DNA from: Bacillus sp. FJAT-27225
GTDB taxonomy: Bacteria; Bacillota; Bacilli; Bacillales; Cytobacillaceae
Reading direction: 5' to 3'
Length of the DNA stretch: 64,000 nucleotides
Assembly (NCBI RefSeq): GCF_001685025.1
Contig: NZ_MAYU01000012.1
Span: 856,467 to 920,466 of the forward strand
Shown: piece after piece, positions 35,631 through 43,593 of the stretch
Layout of the letters: every line of letters starts with the position of its first letter
How positions within the stretch are numbered: position 1 is the first letter of the stretch
Program-made: the position numbers and the translations under genes
Notes under the pieces: generated by a model
The model's input: only the letters and a program-made list of their open reading frames with translations
Told to the model about the DNA's origin: nothing
The model's database searches: none

Positions 35631-35692
35631 GAATTTGACAATTATACTATTATTTTATAGTTTTTATTAATTATTTAGGGTGAAAACATGCC

Positions 35693-36463
35693 ATGATTCA
35701 AAACCAATCTATGAAATCTGCGATTATTCAACAATATTTTGAAACCAGGCTGAAAAATAAACAAAACTTTTTTGTCCATCCCTCCTACGCCCTTGAGCAG
35801 CAGCTGATGGACTGCATTGGGCGTGGAGCCGAGGAAGACGCAAAGGCCGTCCTCGATCAGATCAATGCAAGCGAGCGGGCAAAGCTGGCCGATGATCCAG
35901 TCCGTTCTTTAAAAAATTCACTGATTTGTTCATGTACACTGTTTACCCGTTCCATCATTAAAGCCGGTGTCCTGCCCGAGGATGCATTCAACCTTAGCGA
36001 TGTCTATATCCGGCAAATTGAAAAACTAAGTTCGCCGGCAGACATTAGTGCCCTTGAATATGAGATGGTATCTTCATTCATCGATACGTTGAAATCAGCC
36101 AATCGCCCTTATTACAACAATATAATCAACAAAGCAATCACCTATATTAATCAGGAAATCTTTCAAGACTTGTCCCTTGAAACAATTGCTGGCCATGTCG
36201 GGGTAACGCCAAGCTATCTCTCGAAGGTGTTTAAGGAATCCGTTGGGGTAACCATATCAGAGTTCATTAACCGCAGGAGGGTGGAGGAATCGAAATACTT
36301 TTTACTGCATTCCAAACTATCCCTAAGTGACATCGCCCATTTATTTGGCTACTGCAACCAAAGCTACTACACTCTTCTTTTTAAAAAATACATAGGGGTC
36401 ACGCCGAAACACTTTAGGAACATACAGGCATCAGAAGGACTAAATGAGACTTTTGCAACTTGA
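35693..36463 (+). CDS. AraC-family transcription regulator
   Basis: A 256-residue protein with two C-terminal helix-turn-helix motifs (about 145-245). These read LSLETIAGHVGVTPSYLSKV and LSLSDIAHLFGYCNQSYY, then FKKYIGVTPKHFR. The N-terminal half has no recognised sensor and resembles the linker part of larger YesN-type regulators. It is divergent from the ABC importer with 107 bp between them, which suggests that it regulates that operon together with TreR. ATG 35693 follows AGGGTGA. Confidence 0.9.
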   Translation: MIQNQSMKSAIIQQYFETRLKNKQNFFVHPSYALEQQLMDCIGRGAEEDAKAVLDQINASERAKLADDPVRSLKNSLICSCTLFTRSIIKAGVLPEDAFNLSDVYIRQIEKLSSPADISALEYEMVSSFIDTLKSANRPYYNNIINKAITYINQEIFQDLSLETIAGHVGVTPSYLSKVFKESVGVTISEFINRRRVEESKYFLLHSKLSLSDIAHLFGYCNQSYYTLLFKKYIGVTPKHFRNIQASEGLNETFAT

Positions 36464-36476
36464 CTAGTCCTTCTGT
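36431..36476 (+). terminator. Terminator-like hairpin at the end of the AraC gene
   Basis: AGAAGGACTA and TAGTCCTTCT pair across 26 bp, overlapping the last codons of the gene, and are followed by GTGCTTTTG. Confidence 0.5.
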
Positions 36477-36651
36477 GCTTTTGCGTACCTTGGCAATACG
36501 TACCCCAAAGAAATCTCATCAATCTGCAAAATAATTTAAAAAACTGCAAATTTTTCAAAAAACGATTGTCAATTTTTTGTCTATAATTTACTATTATGAT
36601 ATATTTACAATTTAATCATTTTTGCCAAATTTAATTAGGTGGTAGAGTTTA

Positions 36652-37251
36652 TTGGTATATGACGGGATAATTATTTCCTTTATTGTCGGCTTGCTTAGAA
36701 AAGGCAATTTAAAAGGCCTGGCTGAATTAAAACTTAAATATGGCTGGATCTTTCCACTGTTATTAATAGTACAGATCATTGTATTTGTTCTACAAAATAA
36801 GATACCTTTTCTTGGGCAAGCAAGCGCTTATATCTATATGCTGGTATATGTTGTGGGATTGCTGTTTTTGTTTCTCAATCGGCATCATACCGGTTTTATG
36901 GTTATTTTTGTAGGGGTGTTCCTAAACTTCCTGGTAATGGCTGTGAATGGCGGCAGAATGCCTGTTTCCATGGAAGCTACTGCTGCTGTCCTGGATCCGG
37001 CGTTTGTTGATGTTATGAAAAACAGCCTATACGCAAAGCATATGATTTTGGATGAGTCTACAAGGTTGGGATTCCTTGGTGATATCATACCGTTGACAAA
37101 TCCCTATCCCCGTGACCAGGTAATCAGCATTGGCGATGTCATTATGAATATTGGGATCTTCCTTTTTATCCAGCATCTTATGGTCCCTACTTCCAAGGAT
37201 AACGAGGTTCAAGATCACTCCTTATCGATGGAAGGAGGTGAAACTAGATGA
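36652..37251 (+). CDS. DUF5317 membrane protein
   Basis: A 199-residue protein with about five membrane segments, ending in a polar tail. The middle part NFLVMAVNGGRMPVSMEA and the closing GDIIPLTNPYPRDQVISIGD are typical of the DUF5317 family, whose function is unknown. TTG 36652 follows AGGTGG. It overlaps the next small frame by ATGA (37248-37251), so the two are translationally coupled. Confidence 0.85.
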   Translation: MVYDGIIISFIVGLLRKGNLKGLAELKLKYGWIFPLLLIVQIIVFVLQNKIPFLGQASAYIYMLVYVVGLLFLFLNRHHTGFMVIFVGVFLNFLVMAVNGGRMPVSMEATAAVLDPAFVDVMKNSLYAKHMILDESTRLGFLGDIIPLTNPYPRDQVISIGDVIMNIGIFLFIQHLMVPTSKDNEVQDHSLSMEGGETR

Positions 37252-37340
37252 GCAAGGCACAAGTAAAAAACCTTTTATTAAATGCAATTATTGTTGGTTC
37301 TGTTATCGTTGCTTTAACTTCCGGCTTTAGGCTAGGATGA
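37248..37340 (+). CDS. Small membrane peptide coupled to DUF5317 (30 aa)
   Basis: The frame encodes MSKAQVKNLLLNAIIVGSVI followed by VALTSGFRLG, a single membrane span. GGAGGTG lies 7 bp before ATG 37248, and the ATG overlaps the DUF5317 stop. A terminator follows at 37353. I do not recognise a family. Confidence 0.7.
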   Translation: MSKAQVKNLLLNAIIVGSVIVALTSGFRLG

Positions 37341-37352
37341 TAACCCAAATTG

Positions 37353-37390
37353 AAAGGGAGGAGTTATTCACCAATAACTTCTCCTTTATT
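37353..37390 (+). terminator. Terminator after the DUF5317 unit
   Basis: AAAGGGAGGAGTTATT / AATAACTTCTCCTTT form a strong stem with loop CACC, followed by ATTCT. It separates this unit from the GGDEF/HD-GYP gene. Confidence 0.8.
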
Positions 37391-37412
37391 CTATAAATGA
37401 GAGTGATGTATC

Positions 37413-39233
37413 ATGCAATTCCTTAAGTCTCGCGCCGACATATACCTTCTTCTAGTTTCCATATCCGGCATCACAATCTTTGCTTTAATGAGCGGCTCCG
37501 GACACTTTGCTACCTCTGAATGGCCTATGATATTTACACTTGCGGGTTCCATACTTCTGTTTAATCATATTACTATTGAACTGCCTCCAGAGGGGAATCG
37601 GCTATCCATGGATTCGTCCATATACTTGGCAAGCCTTTTTTTGTATGGCCTTGAATTGACTCTCGTTGTATTAGTAATCTTTTCAATAGTTTATATGTTC
37701 TCCTATCGAAAAATGGAATGGTGGAAGCATGTCTTTAATTTTTCCATTTATACTTTTATGATTGTAAGCGCCTATTATCTCTTTATATTTGTTGGCGGAT
37801 CCGTTGGCAACGACCAATTTACATCGTTATTTCCATACGTTGTTGCCTTAAGTGTCTATTTTGTATTAAATGTAGGGCTTATCGCAATTTATTTCCTTTT
37901 AGGTAATTCTGACAGCATTAGCGAAGTATTAAACGGTATGCTTAAGGGTACACTTCCCACCTATATGACCACGTTATTGCTCTCATTTGTATTGGTAATT
38001 TTAATAGATTCACAAGAGATATTTGGAATTTTCCTTTTTATTAGTATGTCATTGTTGTTATCTGTAGCCTTTAAACAGCACATTGAATTATATAAACAAA
38101 TTTCAGACAAAGCCAATAAGGATTATTTAACAGGGTTAAATAACCATGGCTACTTCAAGGAGCTGCTTGAGGAACAAGTTTCTTTAGTGAAAGAGACAGA
38201 GCACCCTCTAAGCATTGCCCTTCTTGACCTTGACGATTTTAAAAAATACAACGATTTATATGGCCATATCCAAGGTGATCAGCTATTGAAGGATTTTGGC
38301 ACCCTGCTGGCATCTGAATCCAAAATCAAAAACTTTATCGTTGCCCGTTATGGCGGCGAAGAGTTTTCCATAATTATGCCAAACACACCGAGGGATTTAG
38401 CGTTCGGTTTTATGAACGAATTAAGGAAGAAGACGAACGATACTTTTTTCAAAGGGGTTGAGGCATTGCCTTATGGCTGTTTATCCTTTTCCGCGGGGAT
38501 AGCGGAATGGGAAAAGCAGACATATAGCACCTCGGAATTTTTAAATAACGCCGACCAAGCAATGTATTCCGCAAAGAATCAGGGAAAAAATTTGGTTCAG
38601 GTGTTTAAAGAGCATTCCGATTATTCTGTTCAGCGGTCTCTTAATCTTGAAAAAGATCTTGAGGAAGCAGAGCAGCAGCTGAAAATATTCCTTTCAAAGG
38701 ATGTTTACACATACCGCCACAGCAAGCGAGTTTATCAATACGCAGTCGATTTTTCCAAGAAGCTGAATTTAAGCGATTACGACAGGAAAACCCTTATCCT
38801 CGGTGCAATTCTCCACGATATCGGAAAGCTTGAGATTCCGAGGGATATTATTAATAAAAAAGGGAAGCTGGATCCCCATGAATGGGAAATCATGAAAAAG
38901 CATGTAACATGGGGCAAGGAAATCATCTCAACCAACAAAAAACTGGAGGATCTTATTCCATTGGTCGAGCTTCATCATGAGAGATATGACGGCCATGGCT
39001 ATCCATACGGCCTTAAAGGTAAAACGATTCCGAAGCTGGCCCGAATTCTCTGCATTATTGACTCGTTCGACGCAATGACAACCGAAAGGCCTTACCAGAA
39101 GACCAAAACCTTCGAGGAAGCGATTGAAGAATTAAGGGCGTGTGCCGAAAAGCAATTTGATCCCCAATACGTGGAACCTTTCATTGAAATGATTGAACAA
39201 GAATCAGGATTGAAAAAGGTAATGGTTGTGTAA
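37413..39233 (+). CDS. GGDEF and HD-GYP cyclic-di-GMP protein
   Basis: A 606-residue membrane protein. About seven membrane segments (1-220) form a sensor region, followed by a GGDEF domain (about 230-395) with an intact active site (RYGGEEFSI), and an HD-GYP phosphodiesterase domain (about 425-600) with HDIGK and HHERYDGHGYPYGLKG. It could both make and degrade c-di-GMP (or a related cyclic dinucleotide). The typical GGDEF I-site RxxD was not evident before the active site. ATG 37413 lacks a strong ribosome site (GAGAGTGATGTATC). Confidence 0.93.
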   Translation: MQFLKSRADIYLLLVSISGITIFALMSGSGHFATSEWPMIFTLAGSILLFNHITIELPPEGNRLSMDSSIYLASLFLYGLELTLVVLVIFSIVYMFSYRKMEWWKHVFNFSIYTFMIVSAYYLFIFVGGSVGNDQFTSLFPYVVALSVYFVLNVGLIAIYFLLGNSDSISEVLNGMLKGTLPTYMTTLLLSFVLVILIDSQEIFGIFLFISMSLLLSVAFKQHIELYKQISDKANKDYLTGLNNHGYFKELLEEQVSLVKETEHPLSIALLDLDDFKKYNDLYGHIQGDQLLKDFGTLLASESKIKNFIVARYGGEEFSIIMPNTPRDLAFGFMNELRKKTNDTFFKGVEALPYGCLSFSAGIAEWEKQTYSTSEFLNNADQAMYSAKNQGKNLVQVFKEHSDYSVQRSLNLEKDLEEAEQQLKIFLSKDVYTYRHSKRVYQYAVDFSKKLNLSDYDRKTLILGAILHDIGKLEIPRDIINKKGKLDPHEWEIMKKHVTWGKEIISTNKKLEDLIPLVELHHERYDGHGYPYGLKGKTIPKLARILCIIDSFDAMTTERPYQKTKTFEEAIEELRACAEKQFDPQYVEPFIEMIEQESGLKKVMVV

Positions 39234-39275
39234 TCTCACGTTAATTTCATGAATACCATCAACCGCAAGCTTAAC

Positions 39276-39317
39276 AAAAAAGGTTAGTATTCCCAACAGA
39301 GGATTACTAACCTTTTT
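39276..39317. terminator. Bidirectional terminator
   Basis: AAAAAGGTTAGTA / TACTAACCTTTTT pair across 16 bp and can serve both the GGDEF/HD-GYP gene and the convergent gene at 39318. Confidence 0.85.
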
Positions 39318-39671
39318 CTATAAATATAATTTCAATAAAAGGATTCCTGCAGCAAACAATATGATGACTGCAGCTCCAAATAAACAGAAACTAAGCTGAT
39401 TTGCCCTTTTTTGCAACCTTACATATTCATCATAAGTAATTTCCCCTCTAGTAAATCGGATTCCAGGAAAACCCGGTTTCACTGAATACGATATTCCCGC
39501 TTTATCCACGAGTAACACGCTCGTAATCAAATCGGTTGGTTTTACTACGGCAGTTGAGACAACCCTTCCGCCATTGATTTCGAGGCCGGTTATCCTATAG
39601 GCAGAATCCTGAATCATTTGGCGCACGATGGTTTGAATCCCTAGTTCAATGCTGTCATTAGGTACACACAC
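39318..39671 (-). CDS. Hypothetical protein with C-terminal membrane span
   Basis: A protein of about 117 residues with a soluble N-terminal part and one C-terminal span (FCLFGAAVIILFAAGILLLK). I do not recognise a family. GTG 39671 is preferred because GAGGTG lies 6 bp upstream; GTG 39680 would overlap that site. The gene is isolated and convergent with the c-di-GMP gene. Confidence 0.65.
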   Translation of the reverse strand: MCVPNDSIELGIQTIVRQMIQDSAYRITGLEINGGRVVSTAVVKPTDLITSVLLVDKAGISYSVKPGFPGIRFTRGEITYDEYVRLQKRANQLSFCLFGAAVIILFAAGILLLKLYL

Positions 39672-39857
39672 GTATATCACCTCAAAATATTATATGGACA
39701 TACAAGCCATTGTTTCCACTCAGGAATTCGCAAGTATTAATTTTTTTGCAAAAGTGCTTTAACGTAAATTTTGAACATTTTGTGAAGCATACTGCATAAA
39801 ATCCGCACATATTTATTATATCTTCTAAAATGAATTGAAATTATGGAGATATTCACC

Positions 39858-40242
39858 GTGAGCATCAAGAAATTTACCCTTTTTTTCATACGTTCTCCCT
39901 TGCCCTGTTTCTAGCCGTCTGTTCCAATGGGACAGATAGCAGCCAAAACAAAAAGGAACACACGGTAAGAAACAGAGCAACATGCAGGACTTGAAGGAAT
40001 GGAACATTCAGGTTCAGGCGAAATTGCCGAAGGTTTAAAAGAAACTCAAAATCCTGACTTCAAAAGTTGGGATCCAGGCCATTATAACCGATGCCCATAT
40101 GGAAGGGATGAAAGGTGCTGTAGCAACCATAACAGGTGCCTTTGATACAACTGTCTATACAGCATCCTATACACTTATGACCGGTTGAGTAAAAGTAACT
40201 AATCATAAATGGGTAACCGAAAGTGAACTTTCAACGAATTAA
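39858..40242 (+). pseudogene. Decayed YdhK (DUF1541) copy
   Basis: This is a degenerate copy of the intact gene at 42043. AHMEGMKGAVATITGAFDTT and TNHKWVTESELSTN are recognisable, but there are early stops and frameshifts in the signal-peptide half and a TGA at 40186-40188. The upstream stretch (ACTGCATAAAATCCGCACAT) resembles that of the intact copy, so the promoter was duplicated too. Confidence 0.85.
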
Positions 40243-40347
40243 GTATTAAACAAAAGCTTTTATTCTGTCTCGGCGCCAACTACTGAGCTTTTGTGTACCC
40301 GAGAATTCAAGTTTCCTTCTCTATCCACTTTTTGGAGTATAGTTTAT

Positions 40348-40415
40348 AAACCTAGATAGATTGTGTCCAGATGGAGGAGCCTTTCATAAAATCTCCAAAT
40401 CTATCTAAGTTACAA
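40348..40415 (+). promoter_or_regulatory. Long stem-loop upstream of the response regulator
   Basis: CTAGATAGATT and AATCTATCTAAG pair, with an inner TGGAG/CTCCA stem, over about 65 bp. There is no T-run, so it is not a plain terminator. It lies 50-110 bp before the regulator gene at 40463 and may be a leader structure or an operator pair. Confidence 0.45.
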
Positions 40416-40462
40416 ACAGTTATAATAGGTAGTATTAGGCAGCCAAATGGGGGGAATCCAAC

Positions 40463-41134
40463 TTGAAAAAAGTCGTTTTAATCGATGATGAAGAGAGAAT
40501 GCTTGATTTAATCTCCCTGTACTTAAAGCCGAAGGGCTACAAGTACATGAAGTTCACGTCTCCATTAGCTGCATTGGATTATTTGGAATCTGAAGGAGCT
40601 GACCTGGTCCTTCTTGATGTCATGATGCCTGAGATGGACGGATGGGAAACGTGCAGGGAAATTAGGCGGGTCTCCGATATTCCAATCCTTATGCTGACCG
40701 CAAGGACCGAAAAAACTGATATTGTTAAAGGCCTCAAATTGGGCGCTGACGACTATATTCAAAAACCGTTCGATGAAGAGGAACTGATTGCACGAATCGA
40801 AGCTGTTTTAAGAAGGAAAGGTCCTTCAAACGATACGTTGTCATTTAAGGGGCTAGTCCTAAAGCCAGATTCTTTTGAACTCTCTTTTGAAGACAAGGCA
40901 GTATCATTAACTCCAAAGGAATTCGGTTTGCTCAGTATATTTTTACAAAATACAAATAAAGTGTTCTCTCGCGAGCATTTGTTAACAACAATCTGGGGCC
41001 ATTCCGTCGTAACGGAAGACAGGACAATCGATTCCCATGTAAGGAACCTCCGGGATAAGTTGAGAAAAGCAGGATTTTCTGTCGATGATTACTTGTTAAC
41101 TGTTTGGGGTGTCGGTTATAAATGGTCTGAATAA
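40463..41134 (+). CDS. OmpR-family response regulator (orphan)
   Basis: A 223-residue regulator with a receiver domain (VLIDDEERML, Asp in LVLLDVMMPEMDGWE, Lys in YIQKPFDEEEL) and a winged-helix DNA-binding domain (SLTPKEFGLLS, then SREHLLTTIWG and DRTIDSHVRNLRDKL). No histidine kinase gene follows: 41135-41528 has none. Nearby genes are YdhK copies and a four-helix copper-binding protein, so a role in metal or envelope stress is conceivable but unproven. TTG 40463 follows GGGGGA. Confidence 0.92.
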   Translation: MKKVVLIDDEERMLDLISLYLKPKGYKYMKFTSPLAALDYLESEGADLVLLDVMMPEMDGWETCREIRRVSDIPILMLTARTEKTDIVKGLKLGADDYIQKPFDEEELIARIEAVLRRKGPSNDTLSFKGLVLKPDSFELSFEDKAVSLTPKEFGLLSIFLQNTNKVFSREHLLTTIWGHSVVTEDRTIDSHVRNLRDKLRKAGFSVDDYLLTVWGVGYKWSE

Positions 41135-41528
41135 TAAAGGGCTGGCCGCGCTTATAACGGCGAGTCCTTCATTATCATTGAATGTTTCTTTACATAGGAT
41201 GGGTTAGCTGACCACCTTAGTAGTCTCCATCAATTCTTATTCTTTCCCACTGCAACATCCACCTGAATCTGTTTTCTCTGTACAACTACAAGCTGCTATT
41301 TTGCTGCCAAAGCAGAAGTATGAATAAGAGTCTAAACAGCGGGGAAAATCAGGAAGCCAGAATAATCATCCTTCACTCTATTGGTAAATGATAAATTGCC
41401 TTTATTTCTTTAGCTGTATAGTTCTTGGCTACTTTGATTACCCTACCCTGGTATTGTAAAAAGCAAGTTTACTATGCCATCCTACGGGAATAAGAATCAA
41501 GAATAACTTTAAAAGGAGGAATCTTATC
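41135..41528. other. Gap after the response regulator
   Basis: No gene was recognised. It contains the CsoR-like word at 41439 and the ribosome site AAAAGGAGG of the next gene. A kinase partner or remnant was looked for and not found. Confidence 0.5.
41439..41453. promoter_or_regulatory. CsoR-like box before the four-helix copper protein
   Basis: TACCCTACCCTGGTA has TACC/GGTA ends and the C-rich core of CsoR sites. It lies 76 bp before the copper-binding protein gene. It is weaker than the copA palindrome and remains a candidate. Confidence 0.4.
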
Positions 41529-41858
41529 ATGTCCCATGAACAATATGAATCTGTTATCCAATCGCTTCACGAATGTATGGTTGCATGTAACCACTGCTAT
41601 GATGCTTGCCTGAAAGAGGAACATGTAGGAATGATGGCTGAGTGCATCCGATTGGATAGGGAATGCGCGGATATATGTGCTTACTTAGAGCAGGCACTTG
41701 TAAGAGGAACCCCTTTTGTTGCGGAGCTGGCAGAAGTTTGTGCCAAAATATGTGAAGCATGCGGAAACGAATGTAAGAAACACGACCATGAGCACTGCCA
41801 AAAATGTGCGGATTCCTGTTTCAAGTGTGCAGAAGCATGCCGACAACTAATCGCTTAA
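41529..41858 (+). CDS. Four-helix bundle copper-binding protein (DUF326)
   Basis: A 109-residue Cys-rich protein with CNHCYDAC, CADIC, CAKICEACGNEC, HDHEHCQKC and CFKCAEAC. This pattern matches the copper-storage-like four-helix bundle family (YhjQ/Csp type), which binds many Cu(I) ions inside the bundle. There is no signal peptide, so it is cytosolic. ATG 41529 follows AAAAGGAGG. Together with copZ/copA and cueP it adds to the copper theme of the window. Confidence 0.9.
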   Translation: MSHEQYESVIQSLHECMVACNHCYDACLKEEHVGMMAECIRLDRECADICAYLEQALVRGTPFVAELAEVCAKICEACGNECKKHDHEHCQKCADSCFKCAEACRQLIA

Positions 41859-41873
41859 CTTTATGTATTGTTC

Positions 41874-41910
41874 AAGGTTAGTGAATCTTTGGGGATTCAC
41901 TAACCTTTTT
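41874..41910 (+). terminator. Terminator of the four-helix copper protein gene
   Basis: AAGGTTAGTGAATC / GATTCACTAACCTTTTT with a short loop is a classic intrinsic terminator. Confidence 0.92.
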
Positions 41911-42042
41911 ACGATCCTTTTGTTAAGACCAGGCATATGATTTTGTGAAAGTTTTCTCAAACACAAAGGAATCTTACTGCATAAATTCTGCACATTTTTA
42001 CTATAAGATGATTGTTAACTCTACATTTAGGAGGTATTCATA

Positions 42043-42651
42043 GTGAAAAAAACCATTCTTTTTTTTCTTACCCTGGTAATGTCCATTTTTTTAGCAGCAT
42101 GTGGCAATAATGACCAGGGAAACGGGACTGACAATGCAAATCCAGCCCCAGAAACAGAACAAGAACAGGAAAAAGAACAGGAACAAAATAGCGGTGGCCA
42201 TAATGGTCACGATATGAATCATTCAGGATCAGGCGAAATACCAGAAGGCTTGAAAGAAGCAGAAAACCCTAAATTCGAGGTTGGCAGCAAAGCCATTATT
42301 ACCGATGCACATATGGAAGGGATGAAAGGTGCCGAGGCAACCATCGCAGGTGCGTTTGATACCACTGTGTACATAGTATCCTACACACCGACTACCGGCG
42401 GAGAAGAAGTAAAAGACCACAAATGGGTCGTGCATGAAGAAATTCAAAACGCGAGTGAATCACCATACAAACCCGGTGATGAAGTTGTACTTGAGGCAGT
42501 CCATATGAAAGGAATGAAAGGCGCGACCGCAACAATCGATTCGGCTCAACAAACTACTGTTTATTTGATTGATTTCACACCAACTGATGGCAGTGAACCT
42601 GTAACAAATCATAAATGGGTTACGGAAAGCGAACTCTCAGAAAAACAATAA
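42043..42651 (+). CDS. YdhK-family lipoprotein (two DUF1541 repeats)
   Basis: A 202-residue exported lipoprotein (KKTILFFLTLVMSIFLAAC). A Glu/Gln-rich linker and the His/Met segment GHNGHDMNHSG precede two DUF1541 repeats, each with the HMEGMKGA or HMKGMKGA core, an FDTTVY/QQTTVY strand and a DHKWV/NHKWV end. The His-Met richness suggests copper or another metal, but no function is established. GTG 42043 follows AGGAGG. A broken copy lies at 39858. Confidence 0.88.
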   Translation: MKKTILFFLTLVMSIFLAACGNNDQGNGTDNANPAPETEQEQEKEQEQNSGGHNGHDMNHSGSGEIPEGLKEAENPKFEVGSKAIITDAHMEGMKGAEATIAGAFDTTVYIVSYTPTTGGEEVKDHKWVVHEEIQNASESPYKPGDEVVLEAVHMKGMKGATATIDSAQQTTVYLIDFTPTDGSEPVTNHKWVTESELSEKQ

Positions 42652-42762
42652 TGAAAAAGGCACCAGTGACCGAGTATATGCCGCGAACGAACCAGATTCC
42701 TAGTTTTTTAAAGTGGCCTTAGGGTAAAGAAAACTATTACCATGATTTAAGGAGATGTAGCA

Positions 42763-43395
42763 ATGAGCATTAAAGCGCTAGTTTTGAATTGCAGTTTGAA
42801 AGACAGCACGCAGCAATCCAATACCCGTGCGCTGATTAACGAGATTGTAAAGATTTTCGACGAGAACGGGGCAGAGACGGAAGTGCTCAGGATGGCTGAT
42901 TATACCATCGGCTTTGGCATTACCCATGAGGCAGTGAATGATAAGGATCAGTGGCCAGAGATTTTTGAAAAAGTAAAGCAGGCGGATATCCTTTTGATTG
43001 GCTCTCCGATTTGGCTTGGCGAACAAAGCAGTCTGGCCACTTTGGTTGTAGAGAGATTGTATGGCGGAAGCAGCCTTACGAACGAAAAAGGCCAGTACAT
43101 TTACTACAACAAAGTGGGGGGAGCGGTTGTGACCGGGAATGAAGACGGTGCGAAAAACGTCTCAAGCTATCTAATTTACGCATTGTCGCATATTGGGTTT
43201 ACCATTCCTCCAAATGTGGATACCTATTGGGTGGGGGAAGCGGGCCCTGGTCCATCCTTTATAGAAGCAAACGGGAAAGAGAACGATTTTACGATGCAGC
43301 AAGCAAAAACAACTGCTTACAATTTACTGCATTTTGCCCGGTTGCTAAAAGAGTATCCGATTCCGGCAGAAGGAAATGTGATTGAAAGCCAATAG
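42763..43395 (+). CDS. Flavodoxin-family NAD(P)H-dependent oxidoreductase
   Basis: A 210-residue flavodoxin-fold protein that likely binds FMN. Seen are VLNCSLKDSTQQSNTRALI at the phosphate-binding strand start and LLIGSPIWLGEQSS. Members act as quinone or FMN reductases; the substrate is not predictable. ATG 42763 follows AAGGAGATG. It is a single gene with its own terminator. Confidence 0.85.
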   Translation: MSIKALVLNCSLKDSTQQSNTRALINEIVKIFDENGAETEVLRMADYTIGFGITHEAVNDKDQWPEIFEKVKQADILLIGSPIWLGEQSSLATLVVERLYGGSSLTNEKGQYIYYNKVGGAVVTGNEDGAKNVSSYLIYALSHIGFTIPPNVDTYWVGEAGPGPSFIEANGKENDFTMQQAKTTAYNLLHFARLLKEYPIPAEGNVIESQ

Positions 43396-43445
43396 TATGG
43401 CGGCTTGAAATGTTCGAATGCAAAACTCAAATTACATGACAAGCT

Positions 43446-43487
43446 AGCAGTCCGATTCAAATAGAATTGGATCGCTTCTTTTTTGAA
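43446..43487 (+). terminator. Terminator of the flavodoxin-like gene
   Basis: An imperfect stem (AGTCCGATTC with AATTGGATCGCT) is followed by TTCTTTTTTG. Confidence 0.7.
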
Positions 43488-43532
43488 AAAATCCGACCCC
43501 ATCATTAGATTCATAAGATTAATATAAACTAG

Positions 43533-43582
43533 AAAAGCCGAGCCAGAATCAGGATATTATACCTGAAATCTGCTCGGCTTAA
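43533..43582 (-). terminator. Terminator of the beta-propeller gene
   Basis: AAGCCGAGC and GCTCGGCTT form the base of a longer stem-loop; the minus strand continues TTTTC. Confidence 0.85.
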
Positions 43583-43593
43583 AACATACATTT

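Noticed and set aside
40186-40188. A fifth Sec codon in the YdhK-like copy
   Set aside because: The paralogue has Gly, Ser or Glu here, not Cys; no hairpin of the right kind follows; and the copy has other stops and frameshifts. It is a true pseudogene.
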